A stretch of 64,000 nucleotides of DNA from NCBI GenBank assembly GCA_034437275.1, contig DAOTUD010000119.1, positions 51,207-115,206 of the forward strand, written 5' to 3'. The notes under the pieces are model-generated. The model was not told the DNA's origin, did not search any database, and was given only the letters and a program-made list of their open reading frames with translations. Origin of the DNA: TC-15 sp034437275 (lineage in GTDB: Bacteria > Chloroflexota > Anaerolineae > Aggregatilineales > Aggregatilineaceae). Position 1 is the stretch's first letter, and every line of letters begins with the position of its first letter. Shown here one piece after another: positions 42,087 through 50,964 of the stretch. Position numbers and translations under genes: made by a program.

Positions 42087-44657
42087 ATGAATCATCTCAA
42101 ATGGATTTTGGCCGGTTTGCTGGTCGCTGCGGTGGTCGCAGGGCTGGTTGGACCGCTGGCAGGCGGCGTGGTGCAGGCTCAGGATGCCGTGTCGCGCGTG
42201 CGTTTTCTGCACGCCGTCCCGGGCGCGCCGAATGTTGATATTTATCTGGATAATGCGAAGGTTGCCTCTGACGTCGCGTATGGCGAGGTGACGCCGCATC
42301 TGAGTGTGGCCGCCGGAGAGCACCAGGTCGCGCTGCGGCTGGCCGGGGGGGGCGTCGATACCCCGGTGCTGCTCGAAGTGTCGGCCCCGCTGGCCGCCAA
42401 TCTGGCATTTATGATCGTGGTGCAGGGCAGCCCGGATGCGCTGGATGCGGTGCAATATGAAGATATTCTCGATCCGCTGGAACCGGGCAAAGCACGCCTG
42501 ACCGCCGTGAATGTGGTCGTCGATGCGCCCGCGCTGGACGTGCTGACGGCGGCGGGTGGCCCGCTGCTGCAAGGCATCAACTTTGGCCAGCAGTTCGGCA
42601 CGATCAACATTGACGCCGGCGTGCAGGAACTGGTATTCGTCCCGGCGGGCGGCGCGGTCGATGGCGCGATTGCCGATATCGGCAGCGTGTCGCTGCGCAG
42701 CGGCCTGTTGTACACGTTCGTGGTGCTCGGCACGCTGGAGGGCGATGTCGCGCCCTCGACGCTGGTGCTGGCCACCCCGGTGAACGTTGGTGCAGAGGAT
42801 GCGCTGGTGCAGGTGGCACATGGCAGCCCGGATGCACCGGCGGTTGACATTTACGCCAATGACGTGCTGGTTGTCCCGGCGTTGGGCTTTGGCGAGATTT
42901 CCGAGCATCTCCCGCTGCCGGCAGGCGCGTATACGGTTGCGCTGCGTCCGGCGGGCGCGGACCCGGCCAGCGAGCCGGTCTACACCGCCGATGTGACGTT
43001 CGACGCAGGCAGCGCGGTGACAGTGGCGGCGCTGGGCGAACTGGGCGACGGATCGCTGGCGTTGGAAGTCTTCCCGAACGCGGTCGACGTCGCGCCGGAA
43101 CAGGCCCGCCTGTCCGCCGTGAACGCGGTTCCGGGCAGCACCGTGTCGGCGACGCTCGTCGATCCCGACGCGACCGTGCTGGCCGCTGATCTGGCGTCCG
43201 GCATCCAGGCCGCCGCGACCGACTTCGTGCCCGGCAACTACCTGGTGACGGTCAATATCCAGGGGATAGACTCGCCGGTCGATGTGATTGTGCCGGAGAT
43301 GACCTACGCCGGCGGCACGTACTACACCGCGCTGGTCTATGGCGGCGGCGCGGAGGGCAAGCCCTTCGATGTCGCGGTGGTGGGCACGCCGGTGAATGTG
43401 ACGGTGGACAGCCTGCCGGGGGCGGGCGCGGCGGCGGTCGTCGCCGAGCCGACCGTCGAGCCGACGGTTGCGCCGACAGCAGCCCCGACCCAGGTGCCGC
43501 CGACCGACGTGCCGCCGACGGCTGCTCCGACCGAGCTTCCCGCCGATGATGCGGCGGCGGCAGAGCCGACCCAAGAACCGATCGTCGTCACCGACGAACC
43601 GGCGGCTCCGCTGGTGACGCAGTCGCCCTTGCCGATCGCGTATGTCCAGTTAGACCCCGGCGCGAATCTGCACTGCCGCGAACTGCCGGCTGCTGATGCG
43701 CGCTCATTGGGGCTGATCCCGAGCGGGGCGACCCTGACCGTGTTGGGCCGCACCGGGACCCCATTGGTGCCCGAAACCGGCGATCCGACGCCGGAGCCGA
43801 CGCCGGTCGCCGAGCAGATCGAGGACCTGTGGCTGTCGGTGCGCTGGGAGCCGGAAGATGGCGGCTATCTGCGCTGCTGGGTGTCGGCGGAATTCCTGCG
43901 CGTCGAGTTCCGGGGCCGCCTGCTGGACGAGTTAGAAGAACTGTGGGAACTGCCGGAAGAACCGTTCAACCGTCCGGGTGAAGCGGTCGACACCGATGTT
44001 GCGCCGCCGACGCCGGTCTTTGATGCGGTTGTGGCCACCGTCGAACTGGAGCCGGGCGTGAGCTTGCAGCTGCGCCGCCATCCGGAGACGCAAGCCGAAG
44101 TGTTGGACCGCGTGCCGGCCAAAGCCCAGCTTGAGGTGTTGGGCTATGTGGAAGCGCCGAGCGAGGGGCTGGTCGGCCAGCCGGTCGATCCAAACTGGCT
44201 GCGCGTGCGCTATCGCAAGGAAGACGGCAGTTCGGTCGTGGGCTGGGTGTCGGCAGAATACGTGTCGCTGTCCCAGTTGGGGCGTCCGGTCGAGATCGGC
44301 GAACTGCCGATGCTGGACTCCGACGATCCAGAGCCGGGCTTCTTCGAGGAGCCGGGCGTCCAGCCGGCGATCCCGATCGAGCAGCAGGCCGTGATCGGAC
44401 AGGTCAACCTGAACCCCGGCGCGAACCTGAACCTGCGCGACCGCCCGACCGCCGACGCGCGCGTGATCATTGGCATTCCCAGTGGGGAGACGATGGAGAT
44501 CAACGGGCGCAACGAGGACGGCTCGTGGGTCCAGGTGACCTACGAAACTGAGGACGGCGAAAAGCTGGATGGCTGGGTGGCGGCCCAATACCTGATCATC
44601 ACGCGCGGCGGCCAGCCGTTCGACGTGATGCAGTTGGACAACCTGTGGGAGGGCTAA
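42087..44657 (+). CDS. Secreted DUF4397/SH3-repeat surface protein
   Basis: The 856-residue protein has a signal peptide (KWILAGLLVAAVVAGLVG). About three DUF4397-type beta domains follow (about 35-440), each opening like VRFLHAVPGAPNVDIYLDNA or VQVAHGSPDAPAVDIYANDV. A Pro/Thr/Ala linker covers about 450-510. Three SH3b-like repeats follow (about 520-625, 645-740, 770-850) with NLHCRELPAADARS, LQLRRHPETQAEV and LNLRDRPTADARVI. SH3b domains often bind cell-wall or glycan partners. The start at 42087 has GAGGAG nine bases upstream; the TTG at 42066 is in frame but less likely. It shares its domain with the lipoprotein at 21452-23698. Confidence 0.85.
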   Translation: MNHLKWILAGLLVAAVVAGLVGPLAGGVVQAQDAVSRVRFLHAVPGAPNVDIYLDNAKVASDVAYGEVTPHLSVAAGEHQVALRLAGGGVDTPVLLEVSAPLAANLAFMIVVQGSPDALDAVQYEDILDPLEPGKARLTAVNVVVDAPALDVLTAAGGPLLQGINFGQQFGTINIDAGVQELVFVPAGGAVDGAIADIGSVSLRSGLLYTFVVLGTLEGDVAPSTLVLATPVNVGAEDALVQVAHGSPDAPAVDIYANDVLVVPALGFGEISEHLPLPAGAYTVALRPAGADPASEPVYTADVTFDAGSAVTVAALGELGDGSLALEVFPNAVDVAPEQARLSAVNAVPGSTVSATLVDPDATVLAADLASGIQAAATDFVPGNYLVTVNIQGIDSPVDVIVPEMTYAGGTYYTALVYGGGAEGKPFDVAVVGTPVNVTVDSLPGAGAAAVVAEPTVEPTVAPTAAPTQVPPTDVPPTAAPTELPADDAAAAEPTQEPIVVTDEPAAPLVTQSPLPIAYVQLDPGANLHCRELPAADARSLGLIPSGATLTVLGRTGTPLVPETGDPTPEPTPVAEQIEDLWLSVRWEPEDGGYLRCWVSAEFLRVEFRGRLLDELEELWELPEEPFNRPGEAVDTDVAPPTPVFDAVVATVELEPGVSLQLRRHPETQAEVLDRVPAKAQLEVLGYVEAPSEGLVGQPVDPNWLRVRYRKEDGSSVVGWVSAEYVSLSQLGRPVEIGELPMLDSDDPEPGFFEEPGVQPAIPIEQQAVIGQVNLNPGANLNLRDRPTADARVIIGIPSGETMEINGRNEDGSWVQVTYETEDGEKLDGWVAAQYLIITRGGQPFDVMQLDNLWEG

Positions 44658-44694
44658 GCGCCCTGGCTGTTCTGTAACCACGTCCATAAACATG

Positions 44695-44728
44695 ACAGGC
44701 CCCGTTCCGGTGTGGAGCGGGGCCTGTT
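44695..44728. terminator. Strong hairpin between two convergent genes
   Basis: A 13-bp stem (CAGGCCCCGTTCC at 44696-44708 with GGAGCGGGGCCTG at 44714-44726) has one G-U pair and a 5-base loop. T tracts are short on both sides. It separates the DUF4397/SH3 gene from the DsbA-like gene. Confidence 0.7.
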
Positions 44729-44753
44729 GCTTATGGTCTGCGTGGGCGGGTGA

Positions 44754-45707
44754 TTACTGCCCCGCGTTGGCCTGCTCGGTGAGATTGGCGAGATTGTCGT
44801 AGCCGCGCGAAACGATCCGCCAGTCGGTAGTGCTGGCCTCGTTCACATAGCTGACCATCACCGTCGGCGTGCCGATATTGCGCTCCATCTCGTTGTCGCG
44901 CTGGTAGGCCAGCACGAAGTTGACGTAATCCTGGAGCGTGGCTTGATACCGGTTGGAGGTGATGCACTGGGCAAGCTGGTCTTTGTCGAGCAGCATGGCT
45001 TCAGCAGATTCTTTGATCTGCGTCATGGTGAAGGCCGACTCGACGCCGCTGCTGCCTGCCAGCCGGTAGAGTTCGTCCACCATTTCCCACAGCGCGCCCT
45101 GTTCCCCGGCGCAGAAGGCCGCCTGCGAGGCCGTTTCGACGTATTCGCCGCCCAGGCCGGGCAGCATCATCAGCCGGAAGGTGGCCTTACCCTCCAGCAC
45201 GTAATCTTCGATGAAGTCTTCCATCTCACCCTCGTGGTAGCCCCGGCAGTGGCTGCACGCGAAGTTCGAGATCACCAGGAAGTGAATCGGCGCATCGGGA
45301 TCGCCAATAAACGGCACGTTGACCGGGGTGTTCTGGTTGATGTAGACCTGGGTGTAGCCGCGCACCACGCCCGCCGCCCCTTCCGACTGGATGTCGCGGT
45401 CGACGTCGCTGGTCTCATTGGCGTCGAACGTGCCGGGATTATCGTCTGCGGGGATTGCGCCGCCCGCAAACGGGACGCAGTACTGCGGGTAGTTGCGGCA
45501 GTTGACAGGCAGCGTATCCCCGACTTCTTGCCAGTTGAGGTAGATGAAGATGCCGCCGGCGGTCAGGCTGATGAGCACCACAAAGATAAGGGCGTTGACC
45601 TGGTTTTTGAATTGTTCGCGGCGCTGGCGGCGGGTCCGGGCTGCCGTGAAGACGGCTCGTTTGCGCCACATCGGGATTGACTGTTGTTCTCTGGTTTTCG
45701 TTGTCAT
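44754..45707 (-). CDS. Membrane-anchored DsbA-like thioredoxin-fold protein
   Basis: The 317-residue protein has a cytoplasmic basic N-terminus, one transmembrane helix (about 39-57, NALIFVVLISLTAGGIFIY) and an extracytoplasmic thioredoxin-fold domain. The catalytic CxxC is in ISNFACSHCRGYHEGEM (about 150-166), and the cis-Pro segment is in NIGTPTVMVS. It would oxidise or reduce thiols of exported proteins. A further pair of Cys residues lies at about 70-77 (NCRNYPQYC). Its gene runs toward the SH3 protein gene and away from the nucleoside phosphorylase gene. Confidence 0.85.
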   Translation of the reverse strand: MTTKTREQQSIPMWRKRAVFTAARTRRQRREQFKNQVNALIFVVLISLTAGGIFIYLNWQEVGDTLPVNCRNYPQYCVPFAGGAIPADDNPGTFDANETSDVDRDIQSEGAAGVVRGYTQVYINQNTPVNVPFIGDPDAPIHFLVISNFACSHCRGYHEGEMEDFIEDYVLEGKATFRLMMLPGLGGEYVETASQAAFCAGEQGALWEMVDELYRLAGSSGVESAFTMTQIKESAEAMLLDKDQLAQCITSNRYQATLQDYVNFVLAYQRDNEMERNIGTPTVMVSYVNEASTTDWRIVSRGYDNLANLTEQANAGQ

Positions 45708-45843
45708 CTAGCACACCTGTCTGCAAAGTCTGATTTTCCTGAGTCACGGTTCCATCACAAATTATTAACCGTACTGCGGGGATGTGTCAAAAACATGGTA
45801 TACTCCGGCCACATGGATTTAGCTTCTACACGAAGGATTATGT

Positions 45844-47166
45844 ATGCGTGCCACAGATATCATTGCCAAAAAACGCGACGGTGGGGAACTGACCACCGAC
45901 GAAATACGCTGGTTTGTCGAAGGGTACACCAACGACGAGATTCCGGATTACCAGGCGGCGGCCTGGTTGATGGCGGTCTACTTGCGCGGGATGTCGCGCC
46001 GCGAAACGCTCGACCTGACGCTGGTGATGGCCGAAAGCGGCGATCAACTCGATCTCTCGCCGGTGATCGATTATGCTGTAGATAAGCACTCGACCGGCGG
46101 GGTCGGCGACAAGGTGACGTTGGTCGTGCTGCCGTTGGTGGCGGCGGCGGGCGTGCCAGTCGCCAAGATGAGCGGGCGCGGGCTGGGCTTTTCCGGCGGG
46201 ACGATTGACAAGCTCGAGTCGCTTGCCGGGTACCGCGTGCAGCTCAGCGACGAGGAATTTTTGCAGCAGGTGCGCGCGCATGGCATCGTGCTGTGCGGGC
46301 AGACCAAAAGCCTCGCCCCGGCGGATGGCGCGCTGTATGCGCTGCGCGACGTGACGGCGACGGTGTCCTGCCTGCCGCTGATCGCCAGCAGCATCATGAG
46401 CAAGAAGCTGGCCGCCGGTGCCAACGCGATTGTGCTGGATGTGAAGGTGGGGCTGGGCGCGTTTATGAAGCACATCGACGCGGCGCGCGAACTGGCCCGG
46501 ATCATGGTCGATATCGGTGCGGACGCGGGGCGTAAGATGGTCGCGCTGCTCTCCGACATGAACCAGCCGTTGGGCCGCGCGGTCGGCAATGCGCTGGAGG
46601 TCCGCGAGGCGATTGAGATGCTGCAAGGTCACGGCCCCGACGATCTGCGCGAGCACTGCCTGGCCATTGGCGGGCACATGCTGCGGCTCGGTCGCCAGGA
46701 CAGCAGCGAGTACGCGCTCTCCGAGGCGATGGCCGAGCTGGCGGAGTTGATGGACAACGGGAAGGCGTTGGCCAAGTTCCGCGAACTGGTCGAGGCGCAG
46801 GGGGGCGACGTGGCGATGGTCGATGATCCGGCGCACCTGCCCCAGGCGCGCATTACAGAGAGCGTTCCCGCCGGCGAGGGCGGCTACATCGCGCAGGTGA
46901 GTGCGCTGCGCGTGGCGCAGGCCAGCCTGGAACTGGGCGCAGGACGGGCCACCAAAGGCGCGGCGATCGATCCGGCGGTGGGCGTGGTGGTGCATCGCAA
47001 GGTGGGCGACAAGGTCAAGCTGGGCGATGTGATGTTCACGGTGCACGCCAACGACGAGGACAAGCTGACCCGCGCCAAAGAACTGCTGGCCAAAGCGCCG
47101 GTCTATCGCCCGCGCGAGCAGCAACCTTTGCCGACCTTTTACGATACGATCTATAGTGATGAGTGA
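45844..47166 (+). CDS. Pyrimidine-nucleoside (thymidine) phosphorylase
   Basis: The 440-residue enzyme cleaves thymidine, deoxyuridine or uridine with phosphate. It has the phosphate site KHSTGGVGDKVTL (about 81-93), AKMSGRGLGFSGGTIDKLES (about 108-127) and the LRDVTATV segment. A C-terminal biotinyl-lipoyl-like swivel (about 345-430) is present. The length and motifs fit deoA/pdp types, and the substrate range cannot be fixed. A TATACT box lies about 45 bases upstream, with no convincing -35. The DUF4342 gene follows after 17 bases. Confidence 0.92.
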   Translation: MRATDIIAKKRDGGELTTDEIRWFVEGYTNDEIPDYQAAAWLMAVYLRGMSRRETLDLTLVMAESGDQLDLSPVIDYAVDKHSTGGVGDKVTLVVLPLVAAAGVPVAKMSGRGLGFSGGTIDKLESLAGYRVQLSDEEFLQQVRAHGIVLCGQTKSLAPADGALYALRDVTATVSCLPLIASSIMSKKLAAGANAIVLDVKVGLGAFMKHIDAARELARIMVDIGADAGRKMVALLSDMNQPLGRAVGNALEVREAIEMLQGHGPDDLREHCLAIGGHMLRLGRQDSSEYALSEAMAELAELMDNGKALAKFRELVEAQGGDVAMVDDPAHLPQARITESVPAGEGGYIAQVSALRVAQASLELGAGRATKGAAIDPAVGVVVHRKVGDKVKLGDVMFTVHANDEDKLTRAKELLAKAPVYRPREQQPLPTFYDTIYSDE

Positions 47167-47183
47167 TCCCAGGAGTGGGGACG

Positions 47184-47591
47184 ATGTCGTTGATGAACAC
47201 GTGGAAAATCGTTCAGAAGGCGCTCAAGATTATTGGCATCACGGAAGGAGTACTCGAGATGGTCCCTGAACAACAGAACGACAATGGCCCGGAAGAGGGG
47301 AAGCAGCATACCTTTGTGGAAGAGATCGAAGTCGAAGGACGCCACCTGGTTGAACGGGTGAAATCCCTGCTGCACGAAGGCAACATCCGCAAGGTAAGCA
47401 TCAAGGATTCGAGCGGCAAGTACCTGTTGGAGATTCCGCTGACGGTCGGGGTCGTGGCGGGCGGCGTGTTTGTGTTGGCCGCGCCGGTCGCGGCGGCGCT
47501 GGGCGCGTTGGCCGCGCTGGTCTCGGATGTGAAGGTCGAGGTGGTGCGCGTGGTGGACGAGGACGAGGACGCAGACGAAAACGACGCCTGA
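47184..47591 (+). CDS. DUF4342 domain protein
   Basis: The 135-residue protein has an N-terminal helical segment (VQKALKIIGITEGVLEM), then the DUF4342 core: FVEEIEVEGRHLVERVKSLL, HEGNIRKVSIKDSSGKYLLE and IPLTVGVVAGG, with a hydrophobic stretch (about 90-115) before an acidic tail (EDEDADEND). Function is unknown. Two starts are possible: ATG at 47184 with AGGAG eight bases upstream, or ATG at 47259 with AAGGAG eight bases upstream, giving 110 residues; both sites look usable. The gene is followed by a terminator. Confidence 0.8.
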   Translation: MSLMNTWKIVQKALKIIGITEGVLEMVPEQQNDNGPEEGKQHTFVEEIEVEGRHLVERVKSLLHEGNIRKVSIKDSSGKYLLEIPLTVGVVAGGVFVLAAPVAAALGALAALVSDVKVEVVRVVDEDEDADENDA

Positions 47592-47613
47592 TCACCTGTG
47601 CTTGTAACGTTCC

Positions 47614-47648
47614 AGCCCCGTGATCGCTCGGTCGCGGGGCTTTTCTTT
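47614..47648 (+). terminator. Rho-independent terminator after DUF4342
   Basis: The stem AGCCCCG/CGGGGCT (47614-47620 with 47635-47641) is followed by TTTTCTTT. It isolates the MFS gene from the upstream operon. Confidence 0.85.
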
Positions 47649-47686
47649 GATGGCGCATATTAACATAATTTATGGGTACATTAAAT

Positions 47687-47740
47687 TTCTTGAAAAATCA
47701 GCGCGTTTGTGTATATAATGTTGATGTAATTTTTCAAGAA
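47687..47740 (+). promoter_or_regulatory. Operator-bracketed promoter of the MFS exporter
   Basis: TTGAAA (47690-47695), an 18-base spacer and TATAAT (47714-47719) form a good sigma70-type promoter. A perfect 12-bp inverted repeat brackets it: TTCTTGAAAAAT (47687-47698) overlaps the -35 and ATTTTTCAAGAA (47729-47740) lies just past the likely start point. A repressor binding both arms would block transcription. The 38-base distance between arm centres (about 42) is near four helical turns. Confidence 0.7.
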
Positions 47741-47757
47741 TATCAAAGGTTGGCTTT

Positions 47758-49143
47758 ATGGAATCCAAGCAGAAGTTGCGGACATTTTACATCCTGCTGC
47801 TCACGCAGACGTTTTCGCTGATCGGCAGCCGCATGACCGGCTTCGCGGTCGGTATTCGCGTCTTCAACGATACCGGCGACGTGACGCCGCTGGCGCTGGT
47901 CGGCTTTTTCAGCGCGGTGCCGATGCTGCTCAGCGCGAGCCTGGCGGGCGTGCTGGCCGACCGCTGGGACCGGCGCTACGTGATGGTCCTCGCCGACGCC
48001 GGGCAGGCGGTGGCTACGCTGCTGCTGTTGCTCAGCTTCGCGGCGGGCGTATTCCAGTTGTGGCACCTGTACGTGCTCACGATCATCGAGTCGGGCTTCG
48101 GCATCTTCCAGCGCCCGGCCTTCGAGGCATCGATCACGATGCTGGTCCCGGACAAACACCGCGACCGCGCCAACGCGATCCAGCAGTTGACGCGCCCCGC
48201 GTCGGGCGTGATCGCGCCCACGCTGGCCGGGATTCTGTTCGCGTTCATCGGTGCGACCGGTGTGATGGCCCTCGACCTGTTCACGTTCGGTGTGGCGATC
48301 ACCGTGGTGCTGCTGGTGCACATCCCCCGGCCCGAACAGACCGCAGAAGGCCGCGCCATGCAGGGCAATGTGTGGCAGGCGGCGCTGGTCGGGATGCGTT
48401 ATTTGTGGTCCAAGCGCCCGCTGTTCTGGCTGATTGTCAGCGCATCGACAGCCAACTTTTTGCTGGTCGGCGCAATGATCCTGAACACGCCCTACGTGCT
48501 GAGCATCACCGGCAGCGAGGCGATCCTGGGCACGCTGATGGGCGTGATGAGCGCCGGGCCGGTGTTGGGCGGCGTGTTGATGGGCATCTGGGGCGGTACG
48601 CGCCCGCGCATCCACACCATTCTGCCGGGGATCGCGCTGGAGGGGGTCTTCCTGGCGATCTACGGCGTGACGCGGCACCCGGTGGCGATGGGCTTGGCGG
48701 TGTTCTTCATCCTGTTCCCGATCCCGTTCGTCAATGCGTCGTTCATGTCGCTGCTGCAGGTCAAGATTCCGCCGGATTTGCAGGGGCGCGTCTTTTCCGC
48801 CGTGACGCAGGTGTCGATTGTGCTCACGCCGCTGGCGTACCTGGTTGCCGGGCCGCTGGCCGACAAGGTCTTCGAGCCAGCCGTCGGCGGGGCAGGCTGG
48901 GAGGTGGTCGCGCCGCTGGTCGGCAGCCAGGCGGGGTCCGGCATGGGCCTGATCATGGTGATATACGGCGTGCTGGCGGTGGCGAATGGCTTGATTTTTT
49001 ACGCGATCCCGTATATTCGCAGCGTTGAGTCGAGTCTGCCGGACTACAAGCCGGTCGAAGCAGTGGACGATGAAGACGAGGGCGACGAAGCCGCTGCCGA
49101 TGACGCGGACCTGGCCGGGGTGGAACCGGCCCCGGTCGCCTAG
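47758..49143 (+). CDS. MFS transporter (MFS_3/EntS-like exporter)
   Basis: The 461-residue membrane protein has about twelve helices, starting TFYILLLTQTFSLIGSRMTG, which is typical of the MFS_3 group. The A-motif loop GVLADRWDRRYVMVLADAG lies near 60-78, and IESGFGIFQRPAFEASI at about 112-128. Members export siderophores, macrolides or other small molecules. The C-terminus is an acidic tail (about 435-461). An extra hydrophobic or Gly-rich loop (about 375-400) precedes the last helix. It is transcribed alone from the operator-bracketed promoter. The substrate is unknown. Confidence 0.88.
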   Translation: MESKQKLRTFYILLLTQTFSLIGSRMTGFAVGIRVFNDTGDVTPLALVGFFSAVPMLLSASLAGVLADRWDRRYVMVLADAGQAVATLLLLLSFAAGVFQLWHLYVLTIIESGFGIFQRPAFEASITMLVPDKHRDRANAIQQLTRPASGVIAPTLAGILFAFIGATGVMALDLFTFGVAITVVLLVHIPRPEQTAEGRAMQGNVWQAALVGMRYLWSKRPLFWLIVSASTANFLLVGAMILNTPYVLSITGSEAILGTLMGVMSAGPVLGGVLMGIWGGTRPRIHTILPGIALEGVFLAIYGVTRHPVAMGLAVFFILFPIPFVNASFMSLLQVKIPPDLQGRVFSAVTQVSIVLTPLAYLVAGPLADKVFEPAVGGAGWEVVAPLVGSQAGSGMGLIMVIYGVLAVANGLIFYAIPYIRSVESSLPDYKPVEAVDDEDEGDEAAADDADLAGVEPAPVA

Positions 49144-49171
49144 CGCGCACGACAACACCCCACGACGAATC

Positions 49172-49213
49172 ACAAAACGGGCCGATCCATCCTCATGATC
49201 GGCCCGCGTTTTG
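49172..49213. terminator. Bidirectional terminator between MFS gene and mltG
   Basis: The 10-bp stem CGGGCCGATC/GATCGGCCCG (49178-49187 with 49197-49206) is flanked by A-rich sequence on the left and CGTTTT on the right. It can end both convergent genes. Confidence 0.85.
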
Positions 49214-49233
49214 GGTTTCGATATCGCGGCGGC

Positions 49234-50418
49234 TTATTGGCCCTGGCAGGCTTCGATCTGGCGGTTGTGCTCGGCCAGGTCGGCGGAGAAGGTGTGCGTT
49301 TGACCGTCGCACGAGAAGAAGTAGAAGAACGGCGTCTGGTCCGGGTTCAACACGGCGTTGATCGCGCCCAGCCCCGGCGACGCGATCGGGCCGGGCGGCA
49401 GCAGATCATCGGTTGGAGCACCGTCCTGCTTCAGGTACGTGTTGTAGCGGTAGTTGGGCTGCTGCCCGCTGCGGGCATAATAGTCGTTTTCGCCTTGCAG
49501 CAGCGGCCACCAGCGCCCGTCACGCTGGCCGATGGCATACTGCACCGTCGGGTCGGCGTCCAGGCGCATGTTTTGCGCCAGCCGGTTGAGGTACACCGAG
49601 GCGATGGTTGGGCCTTCAGCGGGCTGCCACGTTTCGCGCTGCACGATGGATGCCAGCGTCAGCACTTCGTACATCGTCAGCCCTTGCGACGTAGCCTGCT
49701 GGATCATCGGGTCGGTGACGTTGGCGTTGAAGGCTTCGATCAACTCGTCGCGGAACTCCACGACCGTGATGCCGGGGCGCAGCGCGTAGTCGCCGGGGAA
49801 CATGACCCCCTCTAGCGACGGGGACGGCCCGCCCTCGTACAGCGCCGCCGGGATGCCCAGCCGCGCCGCGTCCAGTTCGGGCGGGATGGTGGCCCCCGGC
49901 CCGACCAGCGCCAGAAAATCGCCGCCGGTGAAGTCAAGCTGCGGGTTGGCGTTGATCGCTTCGGCGATCTGCTCCAGCCGCCAGCCGGGTTCGATGCGGA
50001 AGCGGATCACGGCGGAGCTGGCGTCGATCAGCACGTGCGCGATCGCCGGGATATCCTGCGAACGCTGCAGGTAGTACGTGCCGACCTGGAGCTGGGTGTC
50101 CAGCCCGTGATATTCCACGTAATCCTGGAATAATGCCGCATCCCGGATCAGCCCTTCGCGCTGGAGCTTGGCCGCGATGCTGCCCGCCGAGCCTTCCGCC
50201 CCGGTGATCTCGAATTCGTAGAAGCGCGGGTCGCCGGGGTCAACCGGTGAGTGCAGGTCGTCGTCGTTGAACGCCAGCGTGATCCGCAGTTGGATCGCCT
50301 TCCAGGGCGGCAGCCCTTCCTGCCGCGCCCACAGGTACAGCCCGCCCACAAAGATACACGCCAGCAGCACGAAGCTGAGTCCCAGCGCGATGATGAGGGT
50401 GCGTGTCGTTTTCCACAT
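49234..50418 (-). CDS. mltG: Endolytic murein transglycosylase MltG
   Basis: The 394-residue protein has an N-terminal membrane anchor (about 7-30) and an extracytoplasmic YceG domain. The LysM-like part includes FEITGAEGSAGSIAAKLQREG. The catalytic segment is LTLASIVQRETWQPAEG with the conserved Glu, followed by ASVYLNRLAQNMRLDADPTV. It cuts nascent peptidoglycan and helps set glycan strand length. The start at 50418 (MWKTTRT) is used because it places the anchor at the N-terminus; the in-frame ATG at 50454 is possible. ruvX and the baseplate-J-like gene lie upstream on the same strand, about 96 bases away. Confidence 0.92.
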   Translation of the reverse strand: MWKTTRTLIIALGLSFVLLACIFVGGLYLWARQEGLPPWKAIQLRITLAFNDDDLHSPVDPGDPRFYEFEITGAEGSAGSIAAKLQREGLIRDAALFQDYVEYHGLDTQLQVGTYYLQRSQDIPAIAHVLIDASSAVIRFRIEPGWRLEQIAEAINANPQLDFTGGDFLALVGPGATIPPELDAARLGIPAALYEGGPSPSLEGVMFPGDYALRPGITVVEFRDELIEAFNANVTDPMIQQATSQGLTMYEVLTLASIVQRETWQPAEGPTIASVYLNRLAQNMRLDADPTVQYAIGQRDGRWWPLLQGENDYYARSGQQPNYRYNTYLKQDGAPTDDLLPPGPIASPGLGAINAVLNPDQTPFFYFFSCDGQTHTFSADLAEHNRQIEACQGQ

Positions 50419-50514
50419 AGGGTGATCTCTCCACAAAAACGGCTCTGGTTGCATTATGGCGCAAATCGCGGGGCGTGAAAAGCACGTCCAGGCGGCGGTT
50501 ATGCTACGCTGCGG

Positions 50515-50964
50515 CTAGTCGTTGGCGGGCGGGACGGGGTCCGGCCAGGGCGCGTCGTCGTGGTGCGCGTCGAGGAACGATTGCAGGATCACGGCGGCGG
50601 CCACCGCGTCGACGCGGTCCAGGCGTTCCTGTCCGGCCTCGGCCAGCAGGTCTTCGGCGTCCTGAGTCGAGTAGCGCTCGTTCCACAGGTAGACCGGGGC
50701 ACGGATCGCCGCCGCCAGCCGCGACGCCCACCGCTGCACCCGGTCGGCCTGGGTGTAGCTCGTCACCTCCGGCGGCGAGACCGGCAGCCCGACCACCACG
50801 CCGCCGACGTCGTGCGCCTGGATCAGCGCGTCGATGTGGGCGAAGTCGGCCTGCTTGGAGGTGCGGTGCAGCAGCTCCAGCGGGCGGGCCAGCGTTCGGG
50901 TCGGGTCGCTGAGCGCCAGCCCGACCACCTTCAGCCCGTAGTCGATGCCCAACAGCCGCGTCAT
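50515..50964 (-). CDS. ruvX: RuvX/YqgF-type Holliday junction resolvase or rRNA-processing nuclease
   Basis: The 149-residue RNase H-fold protein starts MTRLLGIDYGLKVVGLALSD, with the first acidic residue in GIDYG. It continues with VVGLPVSPPE, VYLWNERYSTQDAEDLL and the last conserved DAVAAAVILQSFLD. YqgF proteins process the 16S rRNA 5' end or resolve junctions. The start at 50964 overlaps the stop of the upstream gene as ATGA. The C-terminus (about 135-149) is a short acidic/Pro tail. Confidence 0.92.
   Translation of the reverse strand: MTRLLGIDYGLKVVGLALSDPTRTLARPLELLHRTSKQADFAHIDALIQAHDVGGVVVGLPVSPPEVTSYTQADRVQRWASRLAAAIRAPVYLWNERYSTQDAEDLLAEAGQERLDRVDAVAAAVILQSFLDAHHDDAPWPDPVPPAND

Noticed and set aside
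41988..43574. 528-residue minus-strand frame under the DUF4397/SH3 gene
   Set aside because: It is an Arg/His/Gln-rich shadow. The plus-strand gene has a signal peptide, ribosome site and repeated domains.
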